A stretch of DNA of 64,000 bases from Phaeosaccion multiseriatum (Eukaryota > Ochrophyta, other classes): NCBI GenBank assembly GCA_965112735.1, contig OZ218951.1:1116001-1180000 (forward strand), given 5' to 3'. Under the pieces are notes generated by a model. It searched no databases and was not told where the DNA came from. It saw only the letters and a list, made by a program, of their open reading frames with translations. Each line of letters starts with the position of its first letter. Position 1 is the first letter of the stretch. Of the stretch, positions 34,958 to 46,754 are shown in pieces. A program made the position numbers and the translations under genes.

Positions 34958-37900
34958 CAGTAGTAGTAGTAGTAGTAGCAGTAGTAGGAGGAGTAGGGTT
35001 TCCGAGTGTAGGAGAAGAGGCGGAGACGAGGGGGAGGAGGAGGTCGTGAAGTTGCTGTACGGGCCGTCCCATGATGAGGAAAAGAGAGAGGGCGTGTGGA
35101 CAGACTACAGACACGAAAACAAACCATGCTTCTTTCTCTACTCATCCATCCACCCGGACCCAACCCAATTCAGTCAGTGTGTCCCTGCCGCTTGATTGAC
35201 TGACTGAGTGATTGATTGATTGACTCATTCATTCATTGACTGAGTGGGATTCATTGACTGATGTGTGCACCTCTTGTCGTACCTGCATCCATCTCAAGAA
35301 GAGCTCCGCGTCAGGGTTGCCGAAGAAGCCTCCCACATCGGCCCCTACAAAGGGCAGCCCGGCGATGCCCTATAATAGCAAAGAGGGGAGGGAGGGAGGG
35401 AGGGAGAACACAAAAAGTACGGCAGAAGGGAGGTAGTGAGGGAGTGATACACAGAGACACGCTCTGTCTGTACTTTTACGTCCGAGGCATATGAGCAGGT
35501 GGATGGGTGGGTGGGTGGGTGGGTGGGTGGGTGGTAGGGCGTATTTCCGGCGCCACTCCATCACTCCGCCGCATTCTTCGGAACGGGCAGGGCACCGTCT
35601 CCTCCACGCCAGCCTTGCACGTGAGCACGCACAGCTTACTCCGGCGCACGCACCCTCCTCTCGCCGGGGCCCTTACCGCTGCCCCCCCCCTCAAAGCTTA
35701 CGTACGTACGTACGTACGTACGTACCATGGACATGAGCATCTTGCCCGAGGCCTCAAGGTGTGCCCAGTCCGCCGTGTTGTCTCCCGTCCATATGGCGCC
35801 CCACCGCTGGCTGCCCGCCCAGAAAGACCGGCTCAGCACGAACGACCTGCGCAAGTGATGCGGGCGGGCGGGCGGGCGGACGGACGGACGGACAGAGAGC
35901 AGGGCAGCAGTTGGTGATACAGCAGCGGCGATGGCATGGCAGTGCCGTAGAAAGAGAGAGCAATACAAATATATATACAGTGAGAGAGGGTGGGGGGAGG
36001 GGAGAGAGAGAGGGAGAGAGAGAGTCAGTCGTAGTAAAGTGTCAGGCGGAAGTCAACTCGAGGGCTTCGGGAGAGGGAGTTTCAGCTTCAGTTTCAATTT
36101 CAGTTTCAGCTTCACGACAGACAGAGCAGTCGGGATGTCTCTGGAATGCCTCAGGTGTTCCTCTCTCTCCCCTCCCCTTCCTCCCTCCCTCCCTCCCTTC
36201 CTCCCTCACCTCCCTCCCTCCCCTCCCTCCCTCTCTCCCTCCCTCCCTCCGTCCCTCCCTCCCTCCCCCCACCAACTCACTGCCTCACCTGGCGTTTTGG
36301 TCGGGGTGTCGCTGCACGAGGCCCTCTGACGTGGCTCTCTGCATGTACATGCCATAGAGGTTGTGCCACTCACTGAGGGTTGGCGACGACGACGAGGGGC
36401 AACAACAGATGGCGAGCAATGAAGAATTGCATGAGGAACATTGGATGATGGTGCCAGAGGGAAGCAATCAACGCAGGGGGGAGTGGGTCTGTCGAGGAGG
36501 AGGAGGAGGAGGAGGAGGAGGAGGAGGAGGAGGAGGAGGAGGAGGAAGAGGACTTACCGATGCTCAACGCCTTGGATACTGAGGCAGTCCTTCTTCATGG
36601 ACACCTCTGGACCGTTAAACACGCTCGGCTCGTTCATGTCGTTCCATACGTGCAGGTTAAGAGTGCTTCCTTTGTAGTTGGACAGGGAGAAGCGGTCCTG
36701 CGGGGGGGAGGGGGGTAGGAAGGGAGGGAGGGCAGAGGGAGATGGAGGGGGGGGGTAGAGAGGAGGAGAGAGTGAGAGACAGAGAGAGAGGGCGGGAGAC
36801 AGAGACAAAGGGAATGCGGCATCTTATCATATAGGAATGAAGTGGGCAGCGCCGCTACTGACACTCCCATGACCTGCACGCACGCACTCACCGCCCACCA
36901 CTGCCGCACTGTGCTGTCTGTGAAGTCCAAGTAGGACGACGAGCCGGGCCAGCACCAGCCGTCTGAGCATCCCGGGATGGCAGTGGATGGGGAAGAGGGG
37001 AGAGGGGAGGGGAGAGAGAGGAGAGAGGAGAGGAGAGAGGGGAGGGGGGGATCGAGGGGAGGGGGGAGAGAGGAGAGGGGTGAGAGGAGAGAGGGGAGGA
37101 GAGGATCGAGGGTAGGGGGGAGGGGAAAGTTAAGGGGCTTGCGAGGTCTCCAACGTGCCAAACCAAATGTAAAACATTTGACCCAAGCGGGACCAAAAGG
37201 GAACCAATTGGTGCGAAACCACTCACCAAAGTCGTTTCCGTCCTTGTCCTTAATGTAGAGACCCTTCTTTGTGGCCTCCTTGTGAAGGTCCCAGCGTGAG
37301 TCCCTCTTGATGTGGGGGTCTACAATGGTCACCATCTTGCGGCCGTGGGCGGCGATGCGGTCCTGCATGGCCTCGGGCTCAGAGAATTTGTCCTTGTCCC
37401 TGGTGGGTTTAAGGAGGGAGGAGGGAGAAGGGGGGAGGGGAGGGAGGGGAGGGAGGGAGGAGGAGGGAGGAGGGAGGAGGGAGGAGGGAGGAGGGAGGAG
37501 AGAGGAGGGGGGAGGGGAGGGAGGGAGGGAGGAGGAGGGAGGAGGGAGGAGAGAGGAGGGGGGAGGGGAGGGAGGGAGGGAGGAGGAGGGAGGAGGGAGG
37601 AGGGAGGAGGAGGGAGAGAGGGAGGGAGGCAAAGCCAGCAAAAGAAAAGGGGCAAGAGTTTGGAGAGAGGGCGAGGGAGGAAGAGGGAGAGGGAGAGGGA
37701 GAGGGAGAGGGAGAGGGAGAGGGAGAGGGAGAGGGAGAGGGAGAGGGACCGCGGCAGGGAGAGGGATAGGCAAGAAGGGTCAGCAGCCACGACACAGGTG
37801 GGAAGCTTGACTTGGTGCTGCGTTCCCTTCGGCTGAGTAGGTGGCGACTGCTTGCTTCCTTCCCAGTCAAACTTGCCCCCTTGTCCGTCGTTCCCACGTC

Positions 37901-40900
37901 CCCATGTGAATCTCTGTCCCTCACCCTCTCCTCACTCACCCACTCACCCACTCACTTACTCCTTTCTCATCCACTCACTCACTCACTCACTCACCCACTC
38001 ACCCACTTACTTACTCCTTACTCACACACCCACTTACTCACTCACTCACCCACTCACCCACTCCGTTACTCCCTAACTCACCCACTTTTCTCACTCACTC
38101 TCACTCCTTCCTCATTCCTTCACTCACTCACTCACTCACTCACTCACTCATTCCTTTACTCACTCACTCACTCACTCCTTTACTCACTCAGTCACTCACT
38201 CCCTGACTCACTCACGTGTACACACACGTACACACACACTCATCCCTCCCTCCCTCACTCACTCACTCACCATGAAAAGTACCTCTTCCCGTCAGTGTGC
38301 TCAATGTCGAGCCAAATGACGTCATAAGGCATATCTAAATCCTCGAAGCCCTGATCCACCGTCCTCACATCCTCCATGTCTTTGTAGTTCCATCGGCACT
38401 GGTGATAGCCCAGAGAGAAGAGGGGCGGAAGCTCGGGCCGGCCGGTGAGGCGTGTGTATTGGTCGAGCACCTGAGGCCCCGGGGGGGGGGATAGGGTAGG
38501 ATGGACATGATGGACATGGAGGAGGAGGGGGAGAGGGGAGGATGGAGATAGAAATAGAGAAGGGGGAGAGGGTATGATGGAGATGGAGGAGGAGGAGGAG
38601 GAGGAGGAGGAGGAGGAGGAGGAGGAGGAGGAGGAGGAGGAGGAGGAGGAGGATTGGATGGAGATGGATGAGGAAGGGCAGGAGGGGGAGAGGGTAGGAT
38701 GGAGGTAGAAGTAGAGGAGGGGGAGGAGGGGGAGAGAGTAGGAGGATAGAAAGGAGTAGGAGGTGGTGGTGGGTCGAGGAGCAGAGGCAGCGGGCAATTG
38801 GTTTGTGTACGAGGACACAACTCTGTGTCGTGGGGTCTTGAAAACTTCCTTCAGTTTCGCCTGGAGAGGCAATTCTTACGCCTGCTCGATATCGATACAA
38901 CTGAAACTGCGGACATGGAGGACACACCTTCTTTGGGGAGGGCCCCGGGATGAGCATGAGGTCGATCACGCCACTTTCGCTCATCCAAAACACGGTCGAG
39001 CCTGCTCCTGCTGCTGTATCACCAACTGCCGCCCCGTCGCCGTCCGGTTGGCTCTCCTGTGACACGTCCACAAAGGTCTCGCTGGGGTTGTTCCAGAACA
39101 CGCTGACAAGAGACAGAGAGAGGGTTGGGATGGCAGTAGGTGGGGGAGAGGAGGAGAAGGAGGAGCAGGGGGAGGAGGAGGAGGAGGAGGAGGAGGAGGA
39201 GAAGGAGGAGGAGGAGGAAGAAGAAGGAGAGAGGGGGTGAGTGGGAGGAGACCAGCATATCGTCATAGGAGAAGGTAGGGGCTACCTGACTGGCTGACTG
39301 ACTGACTGACTAACCGACCGACTGACTTCCCTCCTTTCTTCTGTCCTTTCTTTCCTCCCTCCCCCCCTCCCTCCCTCCCTCCCTCCCATTTTTTCTTTCT
39401 TCCTCACCCCGTGGTCTGCCCCAGCTTGTGGCTGAGGACGAGGGGGATGTTTCCATAGAGTGCCATCGGCGAGTCGAGAATGTACTCAAACACGTCGAGA
39501 GTGTACAAGCGGTACGGTTCGGAGTAGCGCGCTCCGGGGCCTGGGGTGAGGGCGGAAGGGTATATATATAGGTATATGGGTATGGGCATATGGGCATGGG
39601 TGAATGGTTACAGGAGCACCTCAACAAAACCTGAAACTGAATCTGAAACCGGACCCATCCCCCTCCCTCCTTCACACACACACAAATTACGTAACTCTTA
39701 GGTTGATTCCCATAAGTCAACACAACACATTCACCCCCTCCCCCCATTGACCTCCTGACCCCTTACCCGTGGTGGATGGCAGAGCCAGGCTCGTGGAGTG
39801 CTCGGGTAGTCCGTACGTGTGCTTGGCGTCGGGGAAATGCACGTCCACACCGACAGACATGGGCCCCCGGGGCTTGCTGTCGGGATGACCGCCGAAACTC
39901 TCCTCCCACAGACCCAGGCTCTTGTCCGGGTCATCGTCTGTTAAGTATGTGTTGTTGGTGTGTTGGTGTGGCGTTCATCATATTTTTGTTGTTGTCATTC
40001 CCTGTGTCATTTGCTCCCTCCCCCCCTGCCTTCCTCCCCTCCCCTCTCTCACCTTCCGACACCCCCCCCGAAGAAGAAGAGCTTCCATCCGCCGCTGCTT
40101 CCGCTTGGACCTGCTGCGCTTGCTGCCCTTTCGCAACCTCCTCCACCTGTCGCTTCCATGTTTCGTGGTCCTCCTTACTCTGTCTGCTGCCATCCGCATA
40201 GATTGCCAGCCCATCCTCTCCGTAATCCACCACTTCCTTTCCCTGGTGTTGATCCGGCACCTCGTACGCTTGCCCCTGTCCTTCCCCAGCGGCCTGCCCC
40301 TGCGATGCCCCTGCTTCCTTGGCCTTGCGGAAGCCTTCGCCCCTCTCCCTCTGCTGTTCAAAGTACAGTGAGCCCTTTGTGTTTGCCGATACAGCCTCTT
40401 CGCCGTTGACGTATAGCTGAGGGGAGAGAGAGGGGGGAGGAGGGGAGAGAGAGGGGGTGAGAGGCGAGAGAGAGAGGGTGAGGGGGAGGGCGACAGGGGA
40501 GGGAGGGAGGGGAAAGGGAAGGGTTGGAGAAAGAGAGCGGGGATGGAGACAGGGGAATTATTTACGCGGAGAGGAAGCGACGCTGCTGTCTGCTCTCCGA
40601 TTGAGAGAGAGAGGGAGAGACACAAAATATAGGGGGCGAGAGGGAGAGGGGGAGAGAGAGAGAGCTAGGGAGTAGAAGATTGAGGAGCCCTGCACCCCGA
40701 AAGCCTCTCGCCTGAGGCCAGACGGAGCGACAATACGGTTGCTGGTCTCCCGCGGGGGGCGGGCGGGGAGCACACGCATACACACGCGCGCACACATGCA
40801 CATAACACACACACGCAACAGCAGCTTCATACGTAGCCTTACGTGTGCCGCGAAGGGGTTGAATGTCACGCTGATGAGCAGACCCTCTCCGTACTTAATG

Positions 40901-42121
40901 TGCACCCCTTCTCCGACGGCGATGCCCCTGAGCCCCTCGGGTAGGGAGGCGTCCCCGGGGGGCACCTCCTCGTGCGAGGTCAGCACCATGTTCTCCTCCA
41001 TTAGCACCTGTGGGTGCGTGCGTGGGCGTAGTAAGTCAATGAACAGGGCAGTCAGTGGGTGGGTGCGTGCGTAGAGTGCGTGGGGTTAATTTTCTTTTTT
41101 CGGAGGTATTGATGCTATATTTATACATTGTAATATATATACATAAAATATATCCCGATGCTTCGTCCTCCCTTCACCGCTTCACCGCTCGCCCCCCAGG
41201 CGTGCTTGGCCCTTGGCCCGTCCTCTCCATACGTACTGTTACGCTACTGAAAGGAAGGTTCGATACGTCTCACTACCGCCATCAGTACAAGTATCAGTTG
41301 GAACGCTCTCACGCACGTACTCACTCACTCACCTCCGGGGCTTCCCACCGAACGTTCTTGGGATGTTTCTCCGTGATGCGCAGTCTGCACACGCCGCTGG
41401 TGAGGCAGCCCACGCTCAGATGGAGGGCCTCGCCACCGTCGGAAGGGATGACGTCAGCTGTGACCCCCTGGGAGGTGTCCACGTGGACGCTGCTGACATC
41501 GACGCGGAACTGGGGGTGGGGGGGGGGGTCGTGTTTGTGTGTGTGTGTGTGGGTGGGTGGGTGGGTGGGTGAGGACAGGCCAAGCCAGCAGAGCAGGAGG
41601 GGGGAGGGCGTCCTCCTCGGGCTTCTTTTGTCAACGAGGATAGACTACACTCGTGAATTCAATTGAGACACAATGAGGCCCTTCCTCCCCGCTGCTGCGT
41701 GGGGGCCCGACGCTTGCTGTCAAGTCATTCATGCCGAAGTGAGTCGGCAAATAGGACGGAAGCACAATGGTGTTCGCCCTCTTTCGACATGGGACAAATC
41801 GTCGTCAAAGAAGCAACATGTGACACCTCTCTCTCTCATTTCTCTCTCTGCAGGCCGTCGATTTGATGACCCTCCTCGCTTCCCCCTTCTTACTCCGTCA
41901 CTCACCGGCACTGACGGGCTTGCTTTGCCCCGATTCCTTCGGCAAAAACCGGTGTCCCCACACGTTCTGAACTTATGCTTGTCCACCGCCATGACCGGCT
42001 GCAACCCTCCCCACCCCTTGCTGCCTCCGAAGCTCACAAATCCCGCCAAAGCCAGGCCGAGGCAGCTGGCTGCTCGGGTGAAGCCCAGCTGCGGAGACAG
42101 AGAGGACGATCGTAAAGACAT
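33346..42121 (-). CDS. GANAB: ER alpha-glucosidase II catalytic (alpha) subunit, GH31
   Basis: Sixteen exons join in frame (1114 aa): 42121-41906, 41509-41333, 41007-40843, 40416-40053, 39937-39767, 39540-39408, 39102-38928, 38470-38271, 37399-37227, 36962-36892, 36697-36558, 36372-36289, 35846-35726, 35369-35283, 34787-34632, 34257-33346. The N-terminus has a signal peptide, then [17 protein letters not shown], a hallmark of glucosidase II alpha. GH31 motifs follow: [22 protein letters not shown], the nucleophile motif [12 protein letters not shown] (Asp about 635), the acid/base motif WTGDNTADW (Asp about 712) and [12 protein letters not shown]. The enzyme trims the two inner alpha-1,3-linked glucoses from N-glycans in the ER lumen. 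A retention signal is not expected because the beta subunit supplies it. The protein has a Lys/Gln/Glu-rich insert and a Gln-rich C-terminal stretch. The donor choice for exon 1 (41905 or 41893) is uncertain. Confidence 0.93.
34895..34986. repeat. GTA/CAG trinucleotide array in GANAB intron
   Basis: Repeats of AGT with CAG ends lie between exons 14 and 15 (sense order) of the glucosidase gene. Confidence 0.85.
37430..37750. repeat. GGGAGGA and GGGAGA minisatellites in GANAB intron 8
   Basis: A GGAGGGAGGA-type array (about 37430-37630) is followed by a regular GGGAGA hexanucleotide array (about 37683-37749). Both read as pyrimidine tracts on the sense strand and lie before the acceptor at 37400. 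Confidence 0.85.
37935..38270. repeat. ACTC tetranucleotide array adjoining a donor site
   Basis: On the sense strand this reads GTGAGTGAGTGAG from the donor at 38270 and continues as irregular GTGA/GGAGT repeats for over 300 bp. Confidence 0.85.
38588..38654. repeat. GGA array in GANAB intron 7
   Basis: About 22 GGA units lie inside the intron between 38928 and 38470, within a longer GA-rich region. Confidence 0.85.
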
Positions 42122-42871
42122 TGAGGTATGTCTTGCTTAGTCGGGAGCACGTGAGCTTCCTCCTTCTTGATATCCTTCCTCTCCTCTTGCTATTGGTGTG
42201 CTCTGCTGCTGTTGCTCCTGTTGGTGTAGAGGTGAGCAGGGAGCAAAGGATTTCAGCAAAAAGGGGGGGGAGTGAGAGAAGATCGTTGAGGACAAGCGCT
42301 GTCGGTAGGGGGGCGGAGGGATAGCAAACGCAGCACAGTGTGATTGAGCTGCTTGATGCGAAGATGGATGAGATGGAACTCTGAGTACGGGAGGAGAATC
42401 GAGGAAGGGGAGAAAAGGGGAGAGGGTCGCAGGGTTGCCAAGGATTCACCTGAGCAGAAGGAGAGCCACCAGCTCTCAGCAGAATATCATACTCTCCCGA
42501 GTAGCCTGCAGCATCTTCAGCCTCTCCTCCTCCTCGTTGCTGAGTGTATGGTACCCCTCTCGCCGCGGAGAAGCAGAAGTCAAATCCGATCTAACGGAGT
42601 GGGAGTGTGAGTTTCAGCCCTCTCGTTCTGAGGCACGGGAGATCTCATTGCTCGGTTTAGTCCCTCTGCACCCGCTCACCTCCCAGCCCTCTACGTACAC
42701 AGGAAGAGGGAGACACTAAGGATCCGCGCCCAGGATTGGTTGGGCTTCGCGCCTCTTGTTCTCCCGCTTGGCCTTACCTTCACAGCGCGGACTGCCTCCC
42801 CCCTGCCTCTCGACCAAGAGAGTTAACTCGAGAAGGAGGAGGAGGGAGAGGAGGCAGGCAGCAGCAGCAGC
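42122..42871. promoter_or_regulatory. Divergent region between GANAB and PHF5A
   Basis: About 750 bp separate the two start codons and should hold both promoters and leaders. Short open frames have no conserved features. No site can be named. Confidence 0.45.
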
Positions 42872-43204
42872 ATGGCGAAGCATCACCCCGACTTGGTCAT
42901 GTGTAGAAAACAGCCGGGCATTGCCATCGGGCGGCTGTGTGAGAAGTGTGACGGCAAGTGTGTCATCTGCGATAGCTATGTGCGACCGGCGACGCTCGTC
43001 CACATTTGCGACGAGTGCAACTACGGCTCCTACGAGGGGAGGTGTGTCATTTGTGGAGGACCGGGAATCTCAGACGCTTATTACTGTAGAGAGTGCACAC
43101 AAGTAGAGAAGGACAGAGACGGCTGTCCAAAGATTGTCAATCTGGGGACGAGTAAGACGGACTTGTTCTACGAGCGGAAGAAGTATGGCTTCAAACAACG
43201 GTAG
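42872..43204 (+). CDS. PHF5A: Splicing factor PHF5A/Rds3 (SF3b subunit)
   Basis: This intronless frame encodes 110 residues, the usual family length, starting [16 protein letters not shown]. It carries the cysteine pairs that bind three zinc ions ([37 protein letters not shown]) and ends [17 protein letters not shown]5A sits in the SF3b complex of the U2 snRNP and helps form the pocket that recognises the branch-point adenosine. It is among the most conserved eukaryotic proteins, and the match is unambiguous. It is the only core spliceosomal gene here and itself lacks an intron. Confidence 0.98.
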   Translation: MAKHHPDLVMCRKQPGIAIGRLCEKCDGKCVICDSYVRPATLVHICDECNYGSYEGRCVICGGPGISDAYYCRECTQVEKDRDGCPKIVNLGTSKTDLFYERKKYGFKQR

Positions 43205-44618
43205 CCCCAGCACCCCCTGTGCCCCCCCCTGGTTCAGTTTTGTACGTGGGAGGCAACAGCAGCGGTACGGTGGCAGCGGTATCGGCGTCGCAGTGCTCTA
43301 CACTGCGTTGGGGGCTTGGGGGAGAGTCATTGCAGGCTGGGGGGGAATTGGTAAGAGGGGCGGACGGTGCCAGGGAGGAACGAAGGCGGAGAGGACGAGA
43401 ATGTCTCTGCTGTTACATGCATATAGAGGGCGGGAGGCTCCGCGGCCTTCGCAAAGTCTGTGGATGAAGTATGTATGCCACCCTTCAGCTGGGGAGAGAC
43501 CCCTCTGGGAAGGGGGCGACGTCACACACCCTGAGCGGCTTCCGGCGCGCCACTTTCCGCTTGCCGCGGTGGGGGATTCATGACTATGGAAGGGACTAAT
43601 GAGTAGCGCTCGATCATGAAACAGCTTGACTACAATATAAGTAACTTTCAAGACGTTTAGTATGTTTTTTTTTTTTGAACAGGAGAGTGGGAAGAAAAGC
43701 GAGTGTTTCGTCTTCCCCCCAGCCCCTTCTCTTGCTGCTGCTTCACTCTTCGATCCAGCCCCTCCTAAGTAGCCTATTCCTGCTTCATGGGGGAAGGAGT
43801 GGTACCACCACGACACCCTGAGAGCACTCCCATGTTGTCGCCGCCATCCCTCCTGCGCTCCAGCCTCTCTAGAGCCAAGAGCCTCACTGGAGGCCACATA
43901 CCCCAGCCACAGTGACCGTGCAAGGCCGAGCTTGACCACGTCACAGACGGAAAGGGAGCATAGCTTGCAGCCGGCAGTGGGCCAGTCAAAGCAGCAACAG
44001 CAGCAGCGGCAGGCCCACTTCTCTCGTGGCCCGTGGTGGCGCTCCAGTGACGCTGGCTGGCGGGGCTCACACACTCTGCACTCTGCTCTCTTGCCCTCTG
44101 CTGGCGGCCCAGATTTGCCGTTCTCAGTCCATGTGAGCGTAGCGTGCGTACAATGACGTCCAGTTATTCTACCACGCAATTTCGGTTCGCAAGGAAGGCC
44201 CTGACCGTCCTGGCTGACTGGCCTGGCCTAACCTGGACCACAAGCGAAGGCTCGGAAGACTACTTTGAAGACCACAGTGAAGAGGCAGAGGCTGTTTCTC
44301 TCCCCCCGTGTCGGCAAATGGTCGCCACTTGCGTGCCCGTGAGAGCACTTAGGATCACCGTGCCGTCGAGGTGGCGGGAGAGCCTGGTCTACATGCCCCT
44401 ACCTTCTCGTCGTGTAGCCGCCTCTACTACCGCCACCGCGGCTCCTGGCGTTTGCTTGCTCGCTGGAGAGGCAGACGGAGACTTCAGTACGCATGGAGTG
44501 CCATCAAAAAGCCGGCCGGGCGGTGACTCCCGCCCTTCCTGTCCTTCTCTCTCGTTGTCTCCCATCAGTCTCTCTCAGTCTGTCGTTCTCTTTCCTGTGA
44601 TGGCGTCAGTGTGCTCAG
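43205..44618. other. Long convergent spacer with unresolved open frames
   Basis: About 1.4 kb lie between PHF5A and the UPF0489 stop. A minus-strand open frame (43298-44179) and a plus-strand frame (from ATG 44153 to 44683) have no recognisable domain, and the latter overlaps the UPF0489 3' end. A T-run at 43668-43676 is the only simple tract. Probably 3' UTRs and spacer; a gene is not excluded. Confidence 0.4.
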
Positions 44619-46575
44619 TCACGATGGGGCATGAGGAGGAAGGGGAAGGGGCAGGGGCAGAGTGCACTCCTCGTCGACAATAACCTTCACGGGGCCGTAC
44701 ACGCGCTCCAGCGTAGCTCTCACTTGCGAGAAGATGGCCGCGACCCTCTCTGGAGGCGTGAAGCCGTCTCCCTGCGACAAGGCAATGGTAATCAAACCGG
44801 GCCTCCCTCCTCCGACAGTCGTGCTGCTGGTGCTACTGCTGCTGGTGCTACTGCTGGTGTTGCTTCCGTCTAGGGCCACGGAGGGGAGCGTGGCGGTGGG
44901 GGAGGTGTCGGGTGCCATCCGGAGGAGGAGCCCCTCGAGCAGGTGCTCCATTTCAGTGATCATTGCCGACACTTGCTCGTCGGTGCTGATGTGGTGCGGC
45001 AGACACACGCAGTACTCAAAGTCTAGGAGGAGGGCACGCTGCTCCTCAGAGAGCAGACGCAGCACCGCTCGGAAGCGTGTGAGGAGAGCTACCCCTTCCC
45101 CGTCAGGATAGAGCTCTGCCAGCTCCGTCGATATCCGACATACCTCCTCTCCTTCCTCTCCTTCCTCTCGTCCATGCTGTTGCTGCTGCTGCTGCTGCGG
45201 CGGTGGCTCTCCCGTTGTCCCTTCACTTCCCAGCGCTTGATCGACGCCCACGGCTCGAACCAGAGCAGCGACCAGAGTCCTAAACGCCGCCTCGTCCTTG
45301 ATTTGCTGTGCGTGCGGGAGGCAAGTGTGCGCCCCTCGAAACTTTGGTCGCGCATAGACGTTGAAGACAGTATTCACCGCTACCAAGCTTCTCGCTTCCC
45401 TGACTGCTGCATGAGGGGGGTACTTTGGAAGCCCCCCTTCGTCTTCTTCCCCTTCTTCTTCCTCTTCACCCCCACCCTCACCCCCACCCTCTCCGCCTGC
45501 TGCTGCTGCTCCTGTCGTTATGAAGACTCTTCTGAACATATTCAACAACTCTTCGCGGAAGGGGTTCGCGGTGACAAAGTAGTCCAGGCAAATATCCAGA
45601 ACCCAGGCAGCCCCCCCCCCGTCTCCCAGCAGCAGGCCGCGAGCCGCCCCCGCAAAGTCTGCTCCCTCCATAGAGGTAGGGCCTCTTCCCCCCACTACTC
45701 CGTCCTCGCACCCTCCCCCCCGGCCCTGCCGCTGTCGGAACCCCTCCCCCTCCCCCTCCTCGGCCTTAGTGGGAGCCCCTATGGATACCTTCTCCCCCCA
45801 CTCAGTGCCGCCGGGCACCACTTGGCCTCCCTGCGGTAAGAGGTCGCAGCATGGGCACACCAGGACCTCTACACGCTTAACGTTGTCCATGTCCGTCTCT
45901 GGGCAGAAGAGTTGGTCATCCACGAAGTAAGGTGCCTCGGATGCAACGCGGCACAAGCCCTCGTCCTTCCTCCTCGTCTTCTTCGGGTTGCCATCACAAA
46001 CGCAGTCGCTTTCGTCGTCTGCTGTCTTCACCCGACCCACCGGGATGACACTACGGCCGTCCTTAGCACAGAGGGGGGATAGGATAACCGAGGGGAGGGG
46101 GTAGTGAGAGGGGAAGGGGGGGGGGGTTGGTCATAGGTAGAGAGAGAGGGGGGCCCAAGATACCTTAAATTGGTCGGACCAAGGGGAGCGGACCCAGACC
46201 AGGCGAGTAAGGTGCCCCTCGTACACGAGAGGGAGTATCCACTCCGCGATGCCACCTTCTGATTCCTCCAAGGCGCGGTAGAGCTCTTGTGGGCGGAAGC
46301 AGACCTGGGCAGCATCGAAGGTGTGAGGCATCATCAAAGGTAGGGTCCATCTGGACGACGGAAGAGAGGCAGCCCCCCCCCCTGCCTTATGAAGGAGAGA
46401 GAGGCAAAACCCACCCTTGACCAACCTGAGCAGGCATATCCGCGGTTACCATCAAGTCCGGGTGTGCGTCGAAGTGGAGCATGGAGATCGTCTCGGGGAG
46501 CAGCTTGCGTCTCATGTGGCCATGGATCTTCTGCAGAGCGTCGCAGTGGTCCTCCACGACATGGCACTCCAGCAT
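44619..46575 (-). CDS. UPF0489 (C5orf22-like) family protein
   Basis: Three exons: 46575-46415, 46350-46164, 46061-44619 (596 aa). The start [14 protein letters not shown] and the block [13 protein letters not shown] match the conserved N-terminus of UPF0489 proteins. [22 protein letters not shown] and [16 protein letters not shown] are also family-like; the HxDxHxD and DxDxD patterns suggest metal binding, as in arginase/deacetylase-type folds (inference). In the second pattern here one Asp is replaced by Cys (DICLD). Acidic, Gly- and Gln-rich inserts lengthen the protein. The first donor is GTGGGT with phase 2, chosen because it alone keeps the conserved frame. The biochemical function of the family is unknown. 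It is divergent from ZNHIT1 by 179 bp. Confidence 0.85.
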
Positions 46576-46754
46576 TGCAGCCCCCTTTCTCCTCACTGGG
46601 AGGACTTATCGTACCTATCGGTCCTCTCCCGCGAGTTTTGAGACAAGATTTTTACTATTAGCGTGGCGATGGCACCAGAGGATGGCTGTGCCTGTGCAAA
46701 AAAGCAAAAGGGGTTAAATAACAAAAAAGAGGGAGAGGAGGCAGTGCGGGGAGG
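46576..46754. promoter_or_regulatory. Short bidirectional promoter region
   Basis: Only 179 bp separate the UPF0489 and ZNHIT1 start codons, so both promoters must share or overlap this segment. Confidence 0.55.

Noticed and set aside
43298-44179. 293-codon open frame on the minus strand
   Set aside because: No domain, no conserved-looking blocks and uneven composition. It lies where two 3' UTRs are expected.
44144-44683. Plus-strand open frame downstream of PHF5A
   Set aside because: It overlaps the 3' end of the well-supported UPF0489 gene on the other strand, lacks recognisable features and would break the strand pattern. Kept only as an unresolved frame.
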